64,000 nt of DNA from Terriglobia bacterium (GTDB lineage: Bacteria > Acidobacteriota > Terriglobia > Acidiferrales > UBA7541). The stretch covers positions 1-64,000 of the forward strand of contig JAIQES010000003.1 in NCBI GenBank assembly GCA_020073705.1. Direction: 5' to 3'. Positions 27,197 to 35,627 of this stretch are shown here, piece after piece (the first letter of the stretch is position 1; every line of letters starts with the position of its first letter). Position numbers and translations under genes: made by a program. Below the pieces are notes generated by a model. That model ran no database searches, was not told the DNA's origin, and was given only the letters and a program-made list of their open reading frames with translations.

Positions 27197-28153
27197 TTAC
27201 ATCGCTTGTTGATCTTCTTCTCGCGACCGATACACTCGGCTGAAAATGGCCGCAGCGAGCGCCACCACGACAAACGCCATGACGCTGCCCTCAGGACCCA
27301 CCGTGCCGCCGGTGAGCCAGGCCGGGCCGTGGAACGAAGAGTTCAGCAGATGGCCTGACATCACGATGCCGCTGTTCGGCACGGAAAATAGAAATGTTTC
27401 GCCCCAATCAAACGAAGCGTGCAGCCCCACCGCAAACCACAGATTGCCGGTTCGCCGCAACGTCAGGCAGAAGAACATTGCGATCACAAACACGCTCAGC
27501 GCTCCCGTAACGTGCTCTCCGTTGTTAACCAGGTGAAAAGCGCCGAACGCTGCGGACAACACCGTGGCCGCGGGCCAAAACCCGATTCCCGAAGCCAGCG
27601 TGAATTGCGTATATCCGCGAAAAAGGAACTCCTCCAAGAACCCTACGCAGAGAAAAACCAAGCCCCATAGCGCCGCATAACGCCATAGCGCCGGCCCCCG
27701 GAGCGCCAGCTCCCCGAAGGAAAATCCTCCCAGCAACCGAATCAGGAGGATCGTCCCCGTGATCATCGCCAGTCCCCAGAGAGTGCCCTGCCAGAAACGC
27801 GCTCTGAAAGCGGACGCACCCGGCAAGCCATAGATTCCGAATGGCCGGCCTTCGAGAACCCCGATGATCGCCGCTGCTGCCAGCGTCGCGATCATCATGA
27901 CCGCTTCCTGGACCAGCAAGCCGGACGCGTTGATGTTTGTGCGGGTGACCTGCGGCAGATGCAATAGAATAGCAAGGACGGATTCCACAGCCGCGAACGC
28001 AAAAAAGACCACCAGGTAGATCACAAGCCGCCATCCGGCCCGCAGCTCACGTTCGTTCCAGAAGATGGCCTTGGGGCCATCGATATTGCCACCCGGCGGC
28101 GCCAGCAGAGAGCGCTTAGGTACGGGGCTTTCAGGATTTGGTCCGAACGTCAC
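27197..28153 (-). CDS. CPBP family intramembrane metalloprotease
   Basis: The 318-residue protein has about eight membrane helices and the three CPBP/Abi motifs: EEFLFRG (glutamate pair and arginine), FHLVNN (histidine) and HASFDW (histidine). These residues form the intramembrane active site of CAAX-prenyl-protease-2 relatives. Physiological substrates are unknown. The start is GTG at 28153 after a CCGGAG-like SD. It is the last of four minus-strand envelope genes, but the gaps of about 100 bases leave co-transcription open. Confidence 0.85.
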   Translation of the reverse strand: MTFGPNPESPVPKRSLLAPPGGNIDGPKAIFWNERELRAGWRLVIYLVVFFAFAAVESVLAILLHLPQVTRTNINASGLLVQEAVMMIATLAAAAIIGVLEGRPFGIYGLPGASAFRARFWQGTLWGLAMITGTILLIRLLGGFSFGELALRGPALWRYAALWGLVFLCVGFLEEFLFRGYTQFTLASGIGFWPAATVLSAAFGAFHLVNNGEHVTGALSVFVIAMFFCLTLRRTGNLWFAVGLHASFDWGETFLFSVPNSGIVMSGHLLNSSFHGPAWLTGGTVGPEGSVMAFVVVALAAAIFSRVYRSREEDQQAM

Positions 28154-28257
28154 ACGTTCACTCCGGCTTGCTGTGTTCAGCCAAGCGTTTCAGCCGCACG
28201 CAGCGCAAATACGATGGCGCGCAACCCTCGCGCGGGCGGATGAGGGGAAAAACCGCG

Positions 28258-28914
28258 TTAACGCCCTTCGCGCGAGCGGCCGTAGCCGCCAAAGTACCAG
28301 CGTGCTCCGATCGTCGTATAGAGTCCGTAGGGTCCGTTTGTGCCGAGGTCGGCTGGCCCGACGTTGTTGTTGTACCGGCCCAGCCAGTCCACTTGGTGCT
28401 GGGTCACGCGGAATTCAAAATTCTTGGGCAGCTCGATGCCGAGCCCGACCGCGCGCTCATACGCAATCGGCGCCATCGAAGCCGTGTACTTGAATTGCGG
28501 CACGTTATTGCCGAAGGAAAATGTGGGCGTGAAGAATAAGAACGCGTGCCGCGCGAACGTCTTTCCAAACGGCTGCACCTCGAGGTAACCGCTCCAGAGA
28601 TAGCGCGCGTAGGCATTGCAGGTGGAATTGGCGCCGCCGAAGTTCGATGCGGGCATTTGGCAACGGCCCAGGTCCGGTTCATTGTGAGACGGCGCGAAAG
28701 AGAAATCCACATAGCCGCGCAGCCAGTCGTGCGGGAAGAACGTGCGGCCCTGGGGGACGCCCCAGGAAGTGGGCCTTGGAGTTGGATCTGCCGCCGCAGA
28801 TGCCGTGGCCACCGTAGCGCTCCTCGTGACGTCCTGCGCCATGGCCGGTGCGCCCGCAATCGCCGGCAACGCGGACAGCAAAAACGCAACTTCTTTCATG
28901 CGGTTTTTCAACAC
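28258..28914 (-). CDS. Exported beta-rich protein, likely outer-membrane barrel
   Basis: After a signal peptide ending APAMA, the protein is rich in aromatic residues and alternating hydrophobic strands (GYVDFSFAPS, SGYLEVQPFG, HAFLFFTPTFSFG, ARWYFGGYG), which suggests a small outer-membrane beta-barrel of eight or so strands. One short cysteine pair (RCQMP..STCNAY) is present. I do not recognise a family. AAGGAG lies just before GTG and TTG codons at residues 6-7 of the ORF-track frame, so I place the start at 28914; ATG 28929 remains possible. It lies 37 bases downstream of the M48 peptidase gene. Confidence 0.55.
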   Translation of the reverse strand: MLKNRMKEVAFLLSALPAIAGAPAMAQDVTRSATVATASAAADPTPRPTSWGVPQGRTFFPHDWLRGYVDFSFAPSHNEPDLGRCQMPASNFGGANSTCNAYARYLWSGYLEVQPFGKTFARHAFLFFTPTFSFGNNVPQFKYTASMAPIAYERAVGLGIELPKNFEFRVTQHQVDWLGRYNNNVGPADLGTNGPYGLYTTIGARWYFGGYGRSREGR

Positions 28915-28951
28915 GGTTCTCCTTTTCATTTTCGGCCAGGCTGCGGCCGGC

Positions 28952-30328
28952 TCACTTCACAAATTCGGGCGCACGGCCCTCGGACCACGGGTCGTAAGTC
29001 TGGGCGAAGCGCATGCGTTCATCGAGCGGCGGATGATTGTAAAACCAGAATTTCACGGCCGTCGAGGGATTTGGCTCCTCAAGGTCCACTTCGCCGAGGA
29101 TCTGGAAGGCGTGCGCGGCCACCACTGGCGCGCCGGGCACCAAACCGTGAATCGCTTCGAGGCCGTACTGGTCAGCCTGATGTTCCAAGTGGCGGCTGTA
29201 AGCGTTCGAGATCGGCGTGAACAGGAAGCCGAAAACCGTAAGCAGCAGGATCAGCGCTGGAAGCGAAGCGAGATCGTCTGCGCCGCGGATGGCCCAGCTT
29301 TCGCCCCAGCGCGCGAGCATCCAGTGCACGCTGCGATAGGCGAGAAAGAGGAAGAACAAAAGCACGCCGCAAGAAAACAGAATGCCGTCGCGCACGTGGT
29401 CCAAAACGTAGTGGCCCATCTCATGGCTGAAGACGAAAAGGATTTCATCCTCCGTCATGCGCTGGATGGATGTGTCCCACACGACGACGCGCTTGGTCGC
29501 ACCGAGCCCGGAGACGTAGGCGTTCACCGCTTTCAATTTCGAGCTGGCATTCATCACGAACATGCGGCTCTGCGAAATTTCAAGGCCTGCGCGCCCGGCC
29601 ACGCGCTCGATTCGCTCGGCGAGGTGCGGCTGCGAATTCGCCAGCGGCGTGAACTTGAAAAAGAGCGGCTCGACAATCAGCGGTTCCGCCACCGCGCCCA
29701 AAATAATCAACGGCACCGCGACCAGCCAGAAATATAGCCACCATCGCCGCGGGCTCTTGCGGATCACCGCGTACAGAATCCAGATCACCAGCACGCCGAT
29801 CATCACTTCCACACCCTCGCCCTTGGTCCAGTCCACCAGCCACGAGGCCCAGCCCTGAATCGATTGCTGATATTTCAGAGCCAGCCAGTGGCTCCAGAGC
29901 GCGGTGGGAAGGCTCAGGATATCGATCGTAAGCAGGATCAGCGGCGCAACAATGATGGTCTGCACGAAGCTGTTGTCGCCCGCGCGCGCTGCCAAATCGC
30001 GAAATCTTGGAGCGATCCGAAGCTGCAACAAGAGGACCAAGAGGAGCAGGCCGTAGATGACATCGAGGAAATAGAGTTCGTGACGGGCCCGGGCGTAGGC
30101 TATGGCTTGCGCCGCCTGCGCGGGCGAAAGCGTGTAACCCTGGACTTGCACCGTTTGAGCGGGCGCCGGAGGCAAGGTCTTTGCCGGCTGGGCCGGCGTA
30201 GCAGCCTGCCCTGCTGGAATAGACGCCGGCTTCTGCGCATGGCTCGCTGGCGGAGTGGCCAAGACGGCTGCCAGCGCAAAAACGAATACAGCGAAGAATC
30301 CTGCGATTCGAATGCTTCGACGATTCAC
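28952..30328 (-). CDS. M48 family membrane zinc peptidase (Ste24-like)
   Basis: The 458-residue protein has an N-terminal signal-like helix, a proline/alanine-rich linker, several transmembrane helices and a C-terminal peptidase domain with the zinc motif SHEMGHYVLDH. The downstream glutamate ligand is in a later helix (HLEHQADQYGLEAIHG). Ste24/HtpX-type enzymes degrade or process membrane proteins. The GTG start is supported by GAGGGG eight bases upstream; the ORF-track start lies 41 codons earlier with no SD. It is in a minus-strand run of envelope genes. Confidence 0.88.
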   Translation of the reverse strand: MNRRSIRIAGFFAVFVFALAAVLATPPASHAQKPASIPAGQAATPAQPAKTLPPAPAQTVQVQGYTLSPAQAAQAIAYARARHELYFLDVIYGLLLLVLLLQLRIAPRFRDLAARAGDNSFVQTIIVAPLILLTIDILSLPTALWSHWLALKYQQSIQGWASWLVDWTKGEGVEVMIGVLVIWILYAVIRKSPRRWWLYFWLVAVPLIILGAVAEPLIVEPLFFKFTPLANSQPHLAERIERVAGRAGLEISQSRMFVMNASSKLKAVNAYVSGLGATKRVVVWDTSIQRMTEDEILFVFSHEMGHYVLDHVRDGILFSCGVLLFFLFLAYRSVHWMLARWGESWAIRGADDLASLPALILLLTVFGFLFTPISNAYSRHLEHQADQYGLEAIHGLVPGAPVVAAHAFQILGEVDLEEPNPSTAVKFWFYNHPPLDERMRFAQTYDPWSEGRAPEFVK

Positions 30329-30450
30329 TCGATATTCCCCTCGGCGGCACAGTGTCGGCAGAAATAACCCTGGTCTCCGCGCGCGGAGTATGATCCAACC
30401 GGCCACGCGCGCACAAGTGTAACGCCTCACATGGCTGCCGGGCCGCGGCA

Positions 30451-30948
30451 TTATTTTGCGTGTGGTGTCTTGAGCGCGTAGTTGCGGGCCGCGCCGCCGG
30501 CCGTCACGCCGATGTGAATGATGGAGGTCCAGTGCTCCAAGCGATGATGACCGGTGCGATGGAACAGGTACGAAACGCCAATGGATGCCGCCGTGGTGGC
30601 GGCTTCGATCCCGGCAAACAGCGGATGGTTGTCCACGACCGAGTTGGTCAGAAGGATTTCATTGAGGCCGCGGCGGCGGAGATTCAGCGTCGAGGCGTAA
30701 TCGAGGGCGCGCGACGCGCCCACACCCGCAAACAACAAATCATTGGTCCGATCCCAGAACCGGTGCGTGGTGCGCGGCGGATTTGCCCGCGGAGCTGCGG
30801 GTGAAACTTGAGACGAGGCCTGGACTTGCGATGTGGCTACCGGACTGTCCGGGTCAGTCCGTTCACCCGGCTGCTGCGCCCAGGCCACAGACACAGCGGC
30901 CAGCAGGAGAAACGCGGCGCGCAACGCGTGTAACATACTATTCTGCAT
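30451..30948 (-). CDS. Small exported protein of unknown function
   Basis: This 165-residue product has a signal peptide (ALRAAFLLLAAVSVAWAQ), a proline/serine-rich linker and a hydrophobic C-terminal half with two or three short helices (LFAGVGASRALDYAST, LFAGIEAATTAASIGVSYLF, IIHIGVTAGGAARNYAL). Conserved-looking HRTGHHRLEH could bind metal. I do not recognise a family. I chose ATG 30948 because it gives a standard signal peptide; the ORF-track start adds 53 unlikely residues. Confidence 0.5.
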   Translation of the reverse strand: MQNSMLHALRAAFLLLAAVSVAWAQQPGERTDPDSPVATSQVQASSQVSPAAPRANPPRTTHRFWDRTNDLLFAGVGASRALDYASTLNLRRRGLNEILLTNSVVDNHPLFAGIEAATTAASIGVSYLFHRTGHHRLEHWTSIIHIGVTAGGAARNYALKTPHAK

Positions 30949-31070
30949 CCGAAGAATGTCCTTCCTTATCCCGCTTTCGGAAGCGCCGATTGTGTGCGAA
31001 CCCCGCTGTGTTGTAAAGAGCGAGTGCCTTTCCTGCTGCAACCTGGCCACTAGGAATTGTATCTTTTTGC

Positions 31071-31099
31071 TTGACACCACAAGAGACTCGCCGCAGAAT
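31071..31099 (+). promoter_or_regulatory. Sigma-70-like promoter for the zinc-ribbon gene
   Basis: A perfect -35 TTGACA (31071-31076) is followed after 17 bases by CAGAAT (31094-31099), four of six matches to the -10 consensus. The leader to the GTG start would be about 75 nt. Confidence 0.55.
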
Positions 31100-31179
31100 T
31101 CCGGCAACTTTTTCGATGTTTTCCGGCCTGGGGTGCCGGGTCAGGAAAGATTGCGCATCGTTCCAGAGGGGGGAGAAAC

Positions 31180-31398
31180 GTGCAGTACTTGCCGGGATGG
31201 ACTGTGCAGTGTATTAATCCGGAATGCGAGGCCCGTGGCCACTGGCTGCGTGCCGGGGCCTCCGGGGCAGAACTCTGTAGCAACTGTAGCGCGCCGCTCC
31301 ACAATGTACCGCCGCCGCTGGGCCCTCGCCTGCGGCTGCGTCCCCGCTCGCTCGGCAGTTACCGCCCGCAGGGTCGTCCACCCGGGCGTCTGCGGTAG
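31180..31398 (+). CDS. Short zinc-ribbon-like protein
   Basis: The 72-residue product has two cysteine pairs, CINPEC and CSNC, in the layout of a small zinc ribbon, followed by a proline/arginine-rich basic tail. The GTG start is preceded by GAGGGGGGAGAAAC, a very strong SD, and by a good promoter, so expression is likely although no family is recognised. A role in binding nucleic acid is possible from the basic tail, as inference only. Confidence 0.55.
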   Translation: MQYLPGWTVQCINPECEARGHWLRAGASGAELCSNCSAPLHNVPPPLGPRLRLRPRSLGSYRPQGRPPGRLR

Positions 31399-31725
31399 CC
31401 GCCGCAATCGGGCCGTTCGGGTACCCTCGCCGTCCCGGTAGTTCGCCACCGCGAATTACCGGGACGCGTCCCCGCAAGCCCTGCCTGTATTCGGCTCCAC
31501 TCTCGGAGGATGGTATGTGCCGGAGCTACCGGGAACTGTCCGGATGGCCGGTGACACTCAGGAAGACAATCACGGCGCAAATGAAGATGCACATGGCTGT
31601 AATCACCGGTATCCCCGCGGGTTCCTGTTCGCTTCAACCACGCGATCATTCTGCAATTCGGACGCGTCCGCGTCTATGGGACAACCGTCACATTCGTAGC
31701 GGTACCCTCGTACTGTCCCGAACCG
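31399..31725. other. Intergenic region, no intact gene
   Basis: No ORF here has domain character or a convincing start. The stretch sits between the zinc-ribbon gene and a decayed carboxymuconolactone-decarboxylase fragment and may be decayed sequence from the same gene. Confidence 0.4.
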
Positions 31726-31896
31726 TTACACGCCGAGGTCGGGGATGTTTTCGAGGGCGTCGTTGAAACGGTTGTTGAAATTCGCCACGCAGATCACAAC
31801 TGTCAGCTCGATGATCTGTCCTTCGTCGTAGAACTTGTGCAATTCTTCGAGTTCGGCGGCGCGAATCGCCGCCTTTTCATCTCGTCGAACGACGGT
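31726..31896 (-). pseudogene. Carboxymuconolactone decarboxylase-family C-terminal remnant
   Basis: On the minus strand a 56-codon open stretch reads LEELHKFYDEGQIIEL, then TVVICVANFNNRFNDAL, and ends at TAA. This fits the C-terminal helices of AhpD/carboxymuconolactone decarboxylase-like proteins, where 'F(S/T)D.EI.ELT..I...N..NR' is typical. An in-frame TGA (31897-31899) precedes it, there is no start codon, and the N-terminal half with the CxxC or catalytic region is missing. It is too short for the ORF track. It is probably the 3' relic of a deleted gene. Confidence 0.6.
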
Positions 31897-31993
31897 TCAC
31901 CGTGAACGGTTGAACCGCGTGCGCCTGAGTGTTAGCCTATTTGTAGAATGCAACGGTCCAAGCCCTCCACGGAGGACCCTTCACTTGAAGGGT
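31893..31993. repeat. Cluster of perfect palindromes before the acyl-AMP ligase fusion gene
   Basis: Three perfect palindromes lie in 100 bases: CGGTTCA/TGAACCG enclosing GTTCACCGTGAAC (31893-31917), CCTCCACGGAGG (about 31964-31975), and ACCCTTCA/TGAAGGGT (31976-31993). The GTTCAC..GTGAAC motif recurs inverted inside the next gene at 32297-32309. Confidence 0.6.
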
Positions 31994-32029
31994 TCAGGGT
32001 AAACGTTCTCGGCTCGCCGTGAACCGACT

Positions 32030-34915
32030 ATGGCCTCTCCCGTACGACAATTCGATGCAGCCGCGGACGAAGAGCGTTTGCTCGACGTCGTGCGCGCCCT
32101 CATCTCCGAGCTTGGTCATCAACCTGCCCTAGCATCGGTTCGAGCGGCGGCGCACCTGGAGCGCGAATTGGGCCTTGGCAGCCTCGAGCGCGTCGAATTG
32201 CTGGTGCGCCTCGAGCAGGCTTTCGGCACACGTCTCGATGAACGCGTCCTGGCCGAAGCTAACACGGTGCAGGACTTGATCACAGCGCTCAGTGCCGTGA
32301 ACGGTTCACCGGGAACGGTCTCCGTGAACGGTCCACCCGCTACGGGGGCACTGCGCGGCGCCATCGCAACGCGCGCACCAAGAATGCTCTCCAGCGAAAT
32401 CGCGGAAGGACTTCCCACCGCGGAAACGTTCCAAGAGGTGCTGCGCCGGCGCGGGCGCGCCGACGCGGCGCAAACGCACTTGATTTTTTTCGAGGACGAA
32501 GCTGAAAGCCCATCCCTGACGTTCGGCGAGCTTCTTGCCGGAGCCGAGCGCGTCGCGGCGGACCTCGAACAGCGCGGAATTGGACGCGGCGACACCGTCG
32601 CCATCATGCTGCCGACGTCGCGTGAATTCTTTCTGATATTCGCGGGCACTTTGCTCGCCGGCGCAACGCCCGTGCCGATTTACCCGCCGTTTCGCGCCGA
32701 CCGCATCGAGGAGTATGCGGGACGGCAATCCGCGATCCTAACAAATGCGGGCGCGCGCTTACTGGTCACTTTCCGCGAAGCCGCGCGCGTGGCAAAGCTG
32801 CTCAAACCGCGCGTCCGCTCGCTCGAGGAAGTTGTCACCGCCACGGCATTGGTGGAATCACGCGCCGCCGCGCCGATCGGGCGGCAGTTGCACTCGCGCG
32901 GCGAGGACCTCGCCTTGCTGCAATACACCTCAGGCTCCACGGGCCATCCCAAAGGCGTCATGTTGACGCACGCAAACCTGCTGGCCAACGTCCGCGCGAT
33001 CGGCGAAGCGCTCGCCGTCCGCTCCGACGACGTTGGCGTAAGCTGGCTGCCGCTGTACCATGACATGGGCCTGATCGGAGCATGGTTCATGCCGCTCTAT
33101 TTCGGCCTGCCGGTTGTCATGCTCTCGCCGCTGGCGTTTCTTTCGCGGCCCGGACGCTGGCTCCGCGCGTTCGATCTCCACCGCGGCACGCTCGGCGCGG
33201 CGCCGAATTTCGCGTACGAGCTGGCCGTGGCCAAAATCTCCGACGCCGACCTCGAAGGACTCGACCTGAGCTCGTGGCGCGCAGCCCTGAATGGCGCCGA
33301 GCCGGTTCTCCCCGCGACGCTCGATCGTTTCGCCGAGCGCTTTGCGCGCTGTGGTTTCCGCCGCGAAGCGCTTCTGCCAGTCTACGGATTGGCAGAAGCG
33401 TCGGTCGCCGTGACGATCCCGCAACTTGGCCGCGGGCCGCGCGTGGACCGCGTCGAGCGCGACGCGTTTGAACGCGAAGGCCGAGCGGTTCCGGCAACAC
33501 CCCATGTGCCAGCTGATGATGCGGACGTGATCTCGTTTGTTTCGGTAGGACGCGCGATTCCACGGCACGAAGTGCGCATCGTGAATGACTTGGGCGGAGA
33601 CACCGGCGAGCGTGTGGAGGGGCAGCTCTGGTTTCGCGGGCCCTCGGCCACGCGCGGCTACTATCGGAACGATGCGGCCACCGCCGCTCTATTTCCCAAG
33701 GGCGCGGCTGAGGGCTGGATCAACTCCGGCGACCGTGCGTACCAGGCCGAAGGCGAAATCTACATCACCGGACGCGTAAAAGACATCATCATCCAGGCCG
33801 GGCGGAATCTCTACCCCCACGAAATCGAAGACGTCGTGGCGCAGGTGCCGGGCGTGCGCAAAGGCTGCGTCGTCGCGTTTGGCGCGGCCGATCGCACGAC
33901 GGGAACCGAGCGGCTGGTCGTCGTCGCCGAGACGCGCGAGCGCGATCAGGCGGCGCGAGAGCGCATCGCGCAGGCGATCACCGCCCAGATCTCGACTGCC
34001 CTGGGTTTGCCTCCCGATGTGGTCACGGTTGTCCCGCCAAACTCGATTCCGAAAACATCGAGTGGAAAACTTCAGCGGGACGCCACAAAGAAGCGGTTTC
34101 TCTCCGGTGAGCTTGGTTCGGCCGCCCCGCCAGCTTGGTTGCAGATTACGCGGCTTGCGGTGGCGTCAAGCGTCGGGCGGATTCGTCCCGCGCTGCGTCG
34201 CGCGGGAGAGATTGTGTATGGCTGCTATGCCGTCGCGCTGTTCGGCGTCTGGATAGTGCCGGCGTGGTTGCTCGTGCTGGTTGCACCTTCACGTCAAGCG
34301 GCAGCGCGTTTCACGACGGCGGCGCTGCAGGTATATCTGGCGTTGGCGGGATGGCGCGTGCGCATCGAGGGGCGCGAACACCTACAGGAACGCGTCCCGC
34401 GCATGTTTGTTTCGAATCACACCAGCTACGCGGACGTGCTCGTCCTGATGGCGGCGCTCGGCGTGGACTATCATTTCGTCGCCAAGAATGAAGTAGGGTC
34501 CATGCCGTTCGTTCGCACGTTTCTTCGCAAACTCGGCCACTTCGCATTTAATCGCGAAGATTCCCGCGCGCGCTTGCAGCAGGCAGACGAGATCGAACAG
34601 GCTCTGCAGGGCGGGGAATCCGTGTTCATCTTTCCCGAAGGGACGTTCACCGCGCAGGCCGGTGTGCGGCCGTTCCAACTCGGCGCATTCAAGGCGGCGA
34701 TCGCCGCGAAGCGGGCCGTCGTGCCGGTCGCGCTCAACGGAACCCGCCGCGTACTCCGCGACGGCACCTGGCTGCCGCGTCGCTCGCGCATCACGATCAC
34801 GATCTGCCCACCGATCTTTCCGCAGGCTGACGCGCCGGACTGGCACGAAATCGTGCGTGTGCGCGATGCCGCACGCGAGATGATTGCTCGTTACACGGAC
34901 GAACCTCTGCTCTAA
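32030..34915 (+). CDS. ACP / fatty acyl-AMP ligase / PlsC acyltransferase fusion
   Basis: The 961-residue protein has three parts. Residues 10-85 are an acyl carrier domain with the phosphopantetheine serine in LGLGSLERVELL. Residues 125-690 are an AMP-forming ligase of the FAAL/acyl-CoA synthetase type, with YTSGSTGHPKGVMLTH and the GRVKDIIIQAGRNLYPHEIE motif. After a hydrophobic segment (YAVALFGVWIVPAWLLVLVA), residues 755-955 are a PlsC-type glycerophosphate acyltransferase with NHTSYADVL and FPEGTF. The likely reaction chain is fatty acid activation, loading on the built-in ACP, and transfer to a membrane lipid acceptor. It resembles E. coli Aas in function but with reversed domain order and its own ACP. 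The linker after the ACP is encoded by a repetitive palindromic sequence. It starts at ATG 32030 with only a weak SD. Confidence 0.85.
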   Translation: MASPVRQFDAAADEERLLDVVRALISELGHQPALASVRAAAHLERELGLGSLERVELLVRLEQAFGTRLDERVLAEANTVQDLITALSAVNGSPGTVSVNGPPATGALRGAIATRAPRMLSSEIAEGLPTAETFQEVLRRRGRADAAQTHLIFFEDEAESPSLTFGELLAGAERVAADLEQRGIGRGDTVAIMLPTSREFFLIFAGTLLAGATPVPIYPPFRADRIEEYAGRQSAILTNAGARLLVTFREAARVAKLLKPRVRSLEEVVTATALVESRAAAPIGRQLHSRGEDLALLQYTSGSTGHPKGVMLTHANLLANVRAIGEALAVRSDDVGVSWLPLYHDMGLIGAWFMPLYFGLPVVMLSPLAFLSRPGRWLRAFDLHRGTLGAAPNFAYELAVAKISDADLEGLDLSSWRAALNGAEPVLPATLDRFAERFARCGFRREALLPVYGLAEASVAVTIPQLGRGPRVDRVERDAFEREGRAVPATPHVPADDADVISFVSVGRAIPRHEVRIVNDLGGDTGERVEGQLWFRGPSATRGYYRNDAATAALFPKGAAEGWINSGDRAYQAEGEIYITGRVKDIIIQAGRNLYPHEIEDVVAQVPGVRKGCVVAFGAADRTTGTERLVVVAETRERDQAARERIAQAITAQISTALGLPPDVVTVVPPNSIPKTSSGKLQRDATKKRFLSGELGSAAPPAWLQITRLAVASSVGRIRPALRRAGEIVYGCYAVALFGVWIVPAWLLVLVAPSRQAAARFTTAALQVYLALAGWRVRIEGREHLQERVPRMFVSNHTSYADVLVLMAALGVDYHFVAKNEVGSMPFVRTFLRKLGHFAFNREDSRARLQQADEIEQALQGGESVFIFPEGTFTAQAGVRPFQLGAFKAAIAAKRAVVPVALNGTRRVLRDGTWLPRRSRITITICPPIFPQADAPDWHEIVRVRDAAREMIARYTDEPLL
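32297..32309. repeat. GTGAAC-GTTCAC palindrome inside the fusion gene linker
   Basis: GTGAAC G GTTCAC (32297-32309) is followed within 35 bases by degenerate copies (GGGAACGGTCTCC, GTGAACGGTCCACC). They code for the flexible linker VNGSPGTVSVNGPP between the ACP and ligase domains and match the palindrome at 31895. Confidence 0.6.
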
Positions 34916-34986
34916 CTCCAGCATTTTCTGCGTGTAAGCACGCGATGAGACCGCCGACATGCGGCTCAGAACTCAATGTGCAAACC

Positions 34987-35017
34987 TGTTAAACAGTTGC
35001 CAACCTGCGGTTTAACA
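34987..35017. promoter_or_regulatory. Inverted repeat TGTTAAAC/GTTTAACA
   Basis: Two perfect eight-base arms lie 15 bases apart in the AT-richer gap between the fusion gene and the zinc-ribbon gene at 35138. With no T-tract it looks more like an operator than a terminator. Confidence 0.4.
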
Positions 35018-35137
35018 AATTCATTTCAATGGAGTTGTTCTATTTTTCGCCTTCCATGCACCAGTCGGGGGATTTCTTGCATCACATAATCTGGATAAGA
35101 ATGATGAGGCGCCTGTTGAAGGCGAGGTCTAATTACT

Positions 35138-35452
35138 ATGAGTCTCCATTCGAAAGAAACTGTTGGGGTTCGTTATACGGGTTGGGCCGCACTGAACCGT
35201 GATCCCCAGGAAGATATGCTCGAATACACCTGTCCGTACTGTGGGCAGCATGGCATGAAAGCGGCTCGGCGAACCCACGCCGACTATCACTTTACCGACG
35301 GATTCCTACAGGATCTGCAGGGTGAAATGGCGGCGTGCCGTTCCTGCCGGCATTCGTTGCGGATCGCTCCCGTCGTGATGTTGCACGACCAGGGCGAAAA
35401 ACGCCGCTTCAAAGCGGTGTTTTCCGCCGTCCTGGTTCCGTCCAAGAATTAA
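35138..35452 (+). CDS. Zinc-ribbon protein of unknown function
   Basis: The 104-residue protein carries two cysteine pairs, CPYC near residue 32 and CRSC near residue 68, with histidines between them (RRTHADYHF), suggesting one zinc site that joins two halves. The C-terminal part is beta-rich and has no known fold that I can name. The ATG follows a GAGGTC SD, and a strong intrinsic terminator lies 26 bases after the stop, so the gene is a complete single-gene transcription unit. Confidence 0.6.
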   Translation: MSLHSKETVGVRYTGWAALNRDPQEDMLEYTCPYCGQHGMKAARRTHADYHFTDGFLQDLQGEMAACRSCRHSLRIAPVVMLHDQGEKRRFKAVFSAVLVPSKN

Positions 35453-35478
35453 GTTCAACTCGCTCTTTCCTGAAACAA

Positions 35479-35515
35479 GACGGGCCGCCCTCGATGGGCG
35501 GCCCGTCTTCTTTTC
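35479..35515 (+). terminator. Strong intrinsic terminator
   Basis: GACGGGCCGCCC (35479-35490) and GGGCGGCCCGTC (35496-35507) form a perfect twelve-pair stem with a TCGAT loop, followed by TTCTTTTC. This is the clearest intrinsic terminator in the window. Confidence 0.9.
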
Positions 35516-35627
35516 TAGCCAGACTTTGAGCGAGGCCGGGTGCCTGCCGCATCAGCGGCGGTCGCCATCGCGTCAATGGCCGTAACCATTTGAAATAAAG
35601 TAGTTTAGCTAGAATCAACACGACTTG

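Noticed and set aside
31359-31649. 96-aa minus ORF in the 31.4 kb gap
   Set aside because: No start signal and no domain; probably chance.
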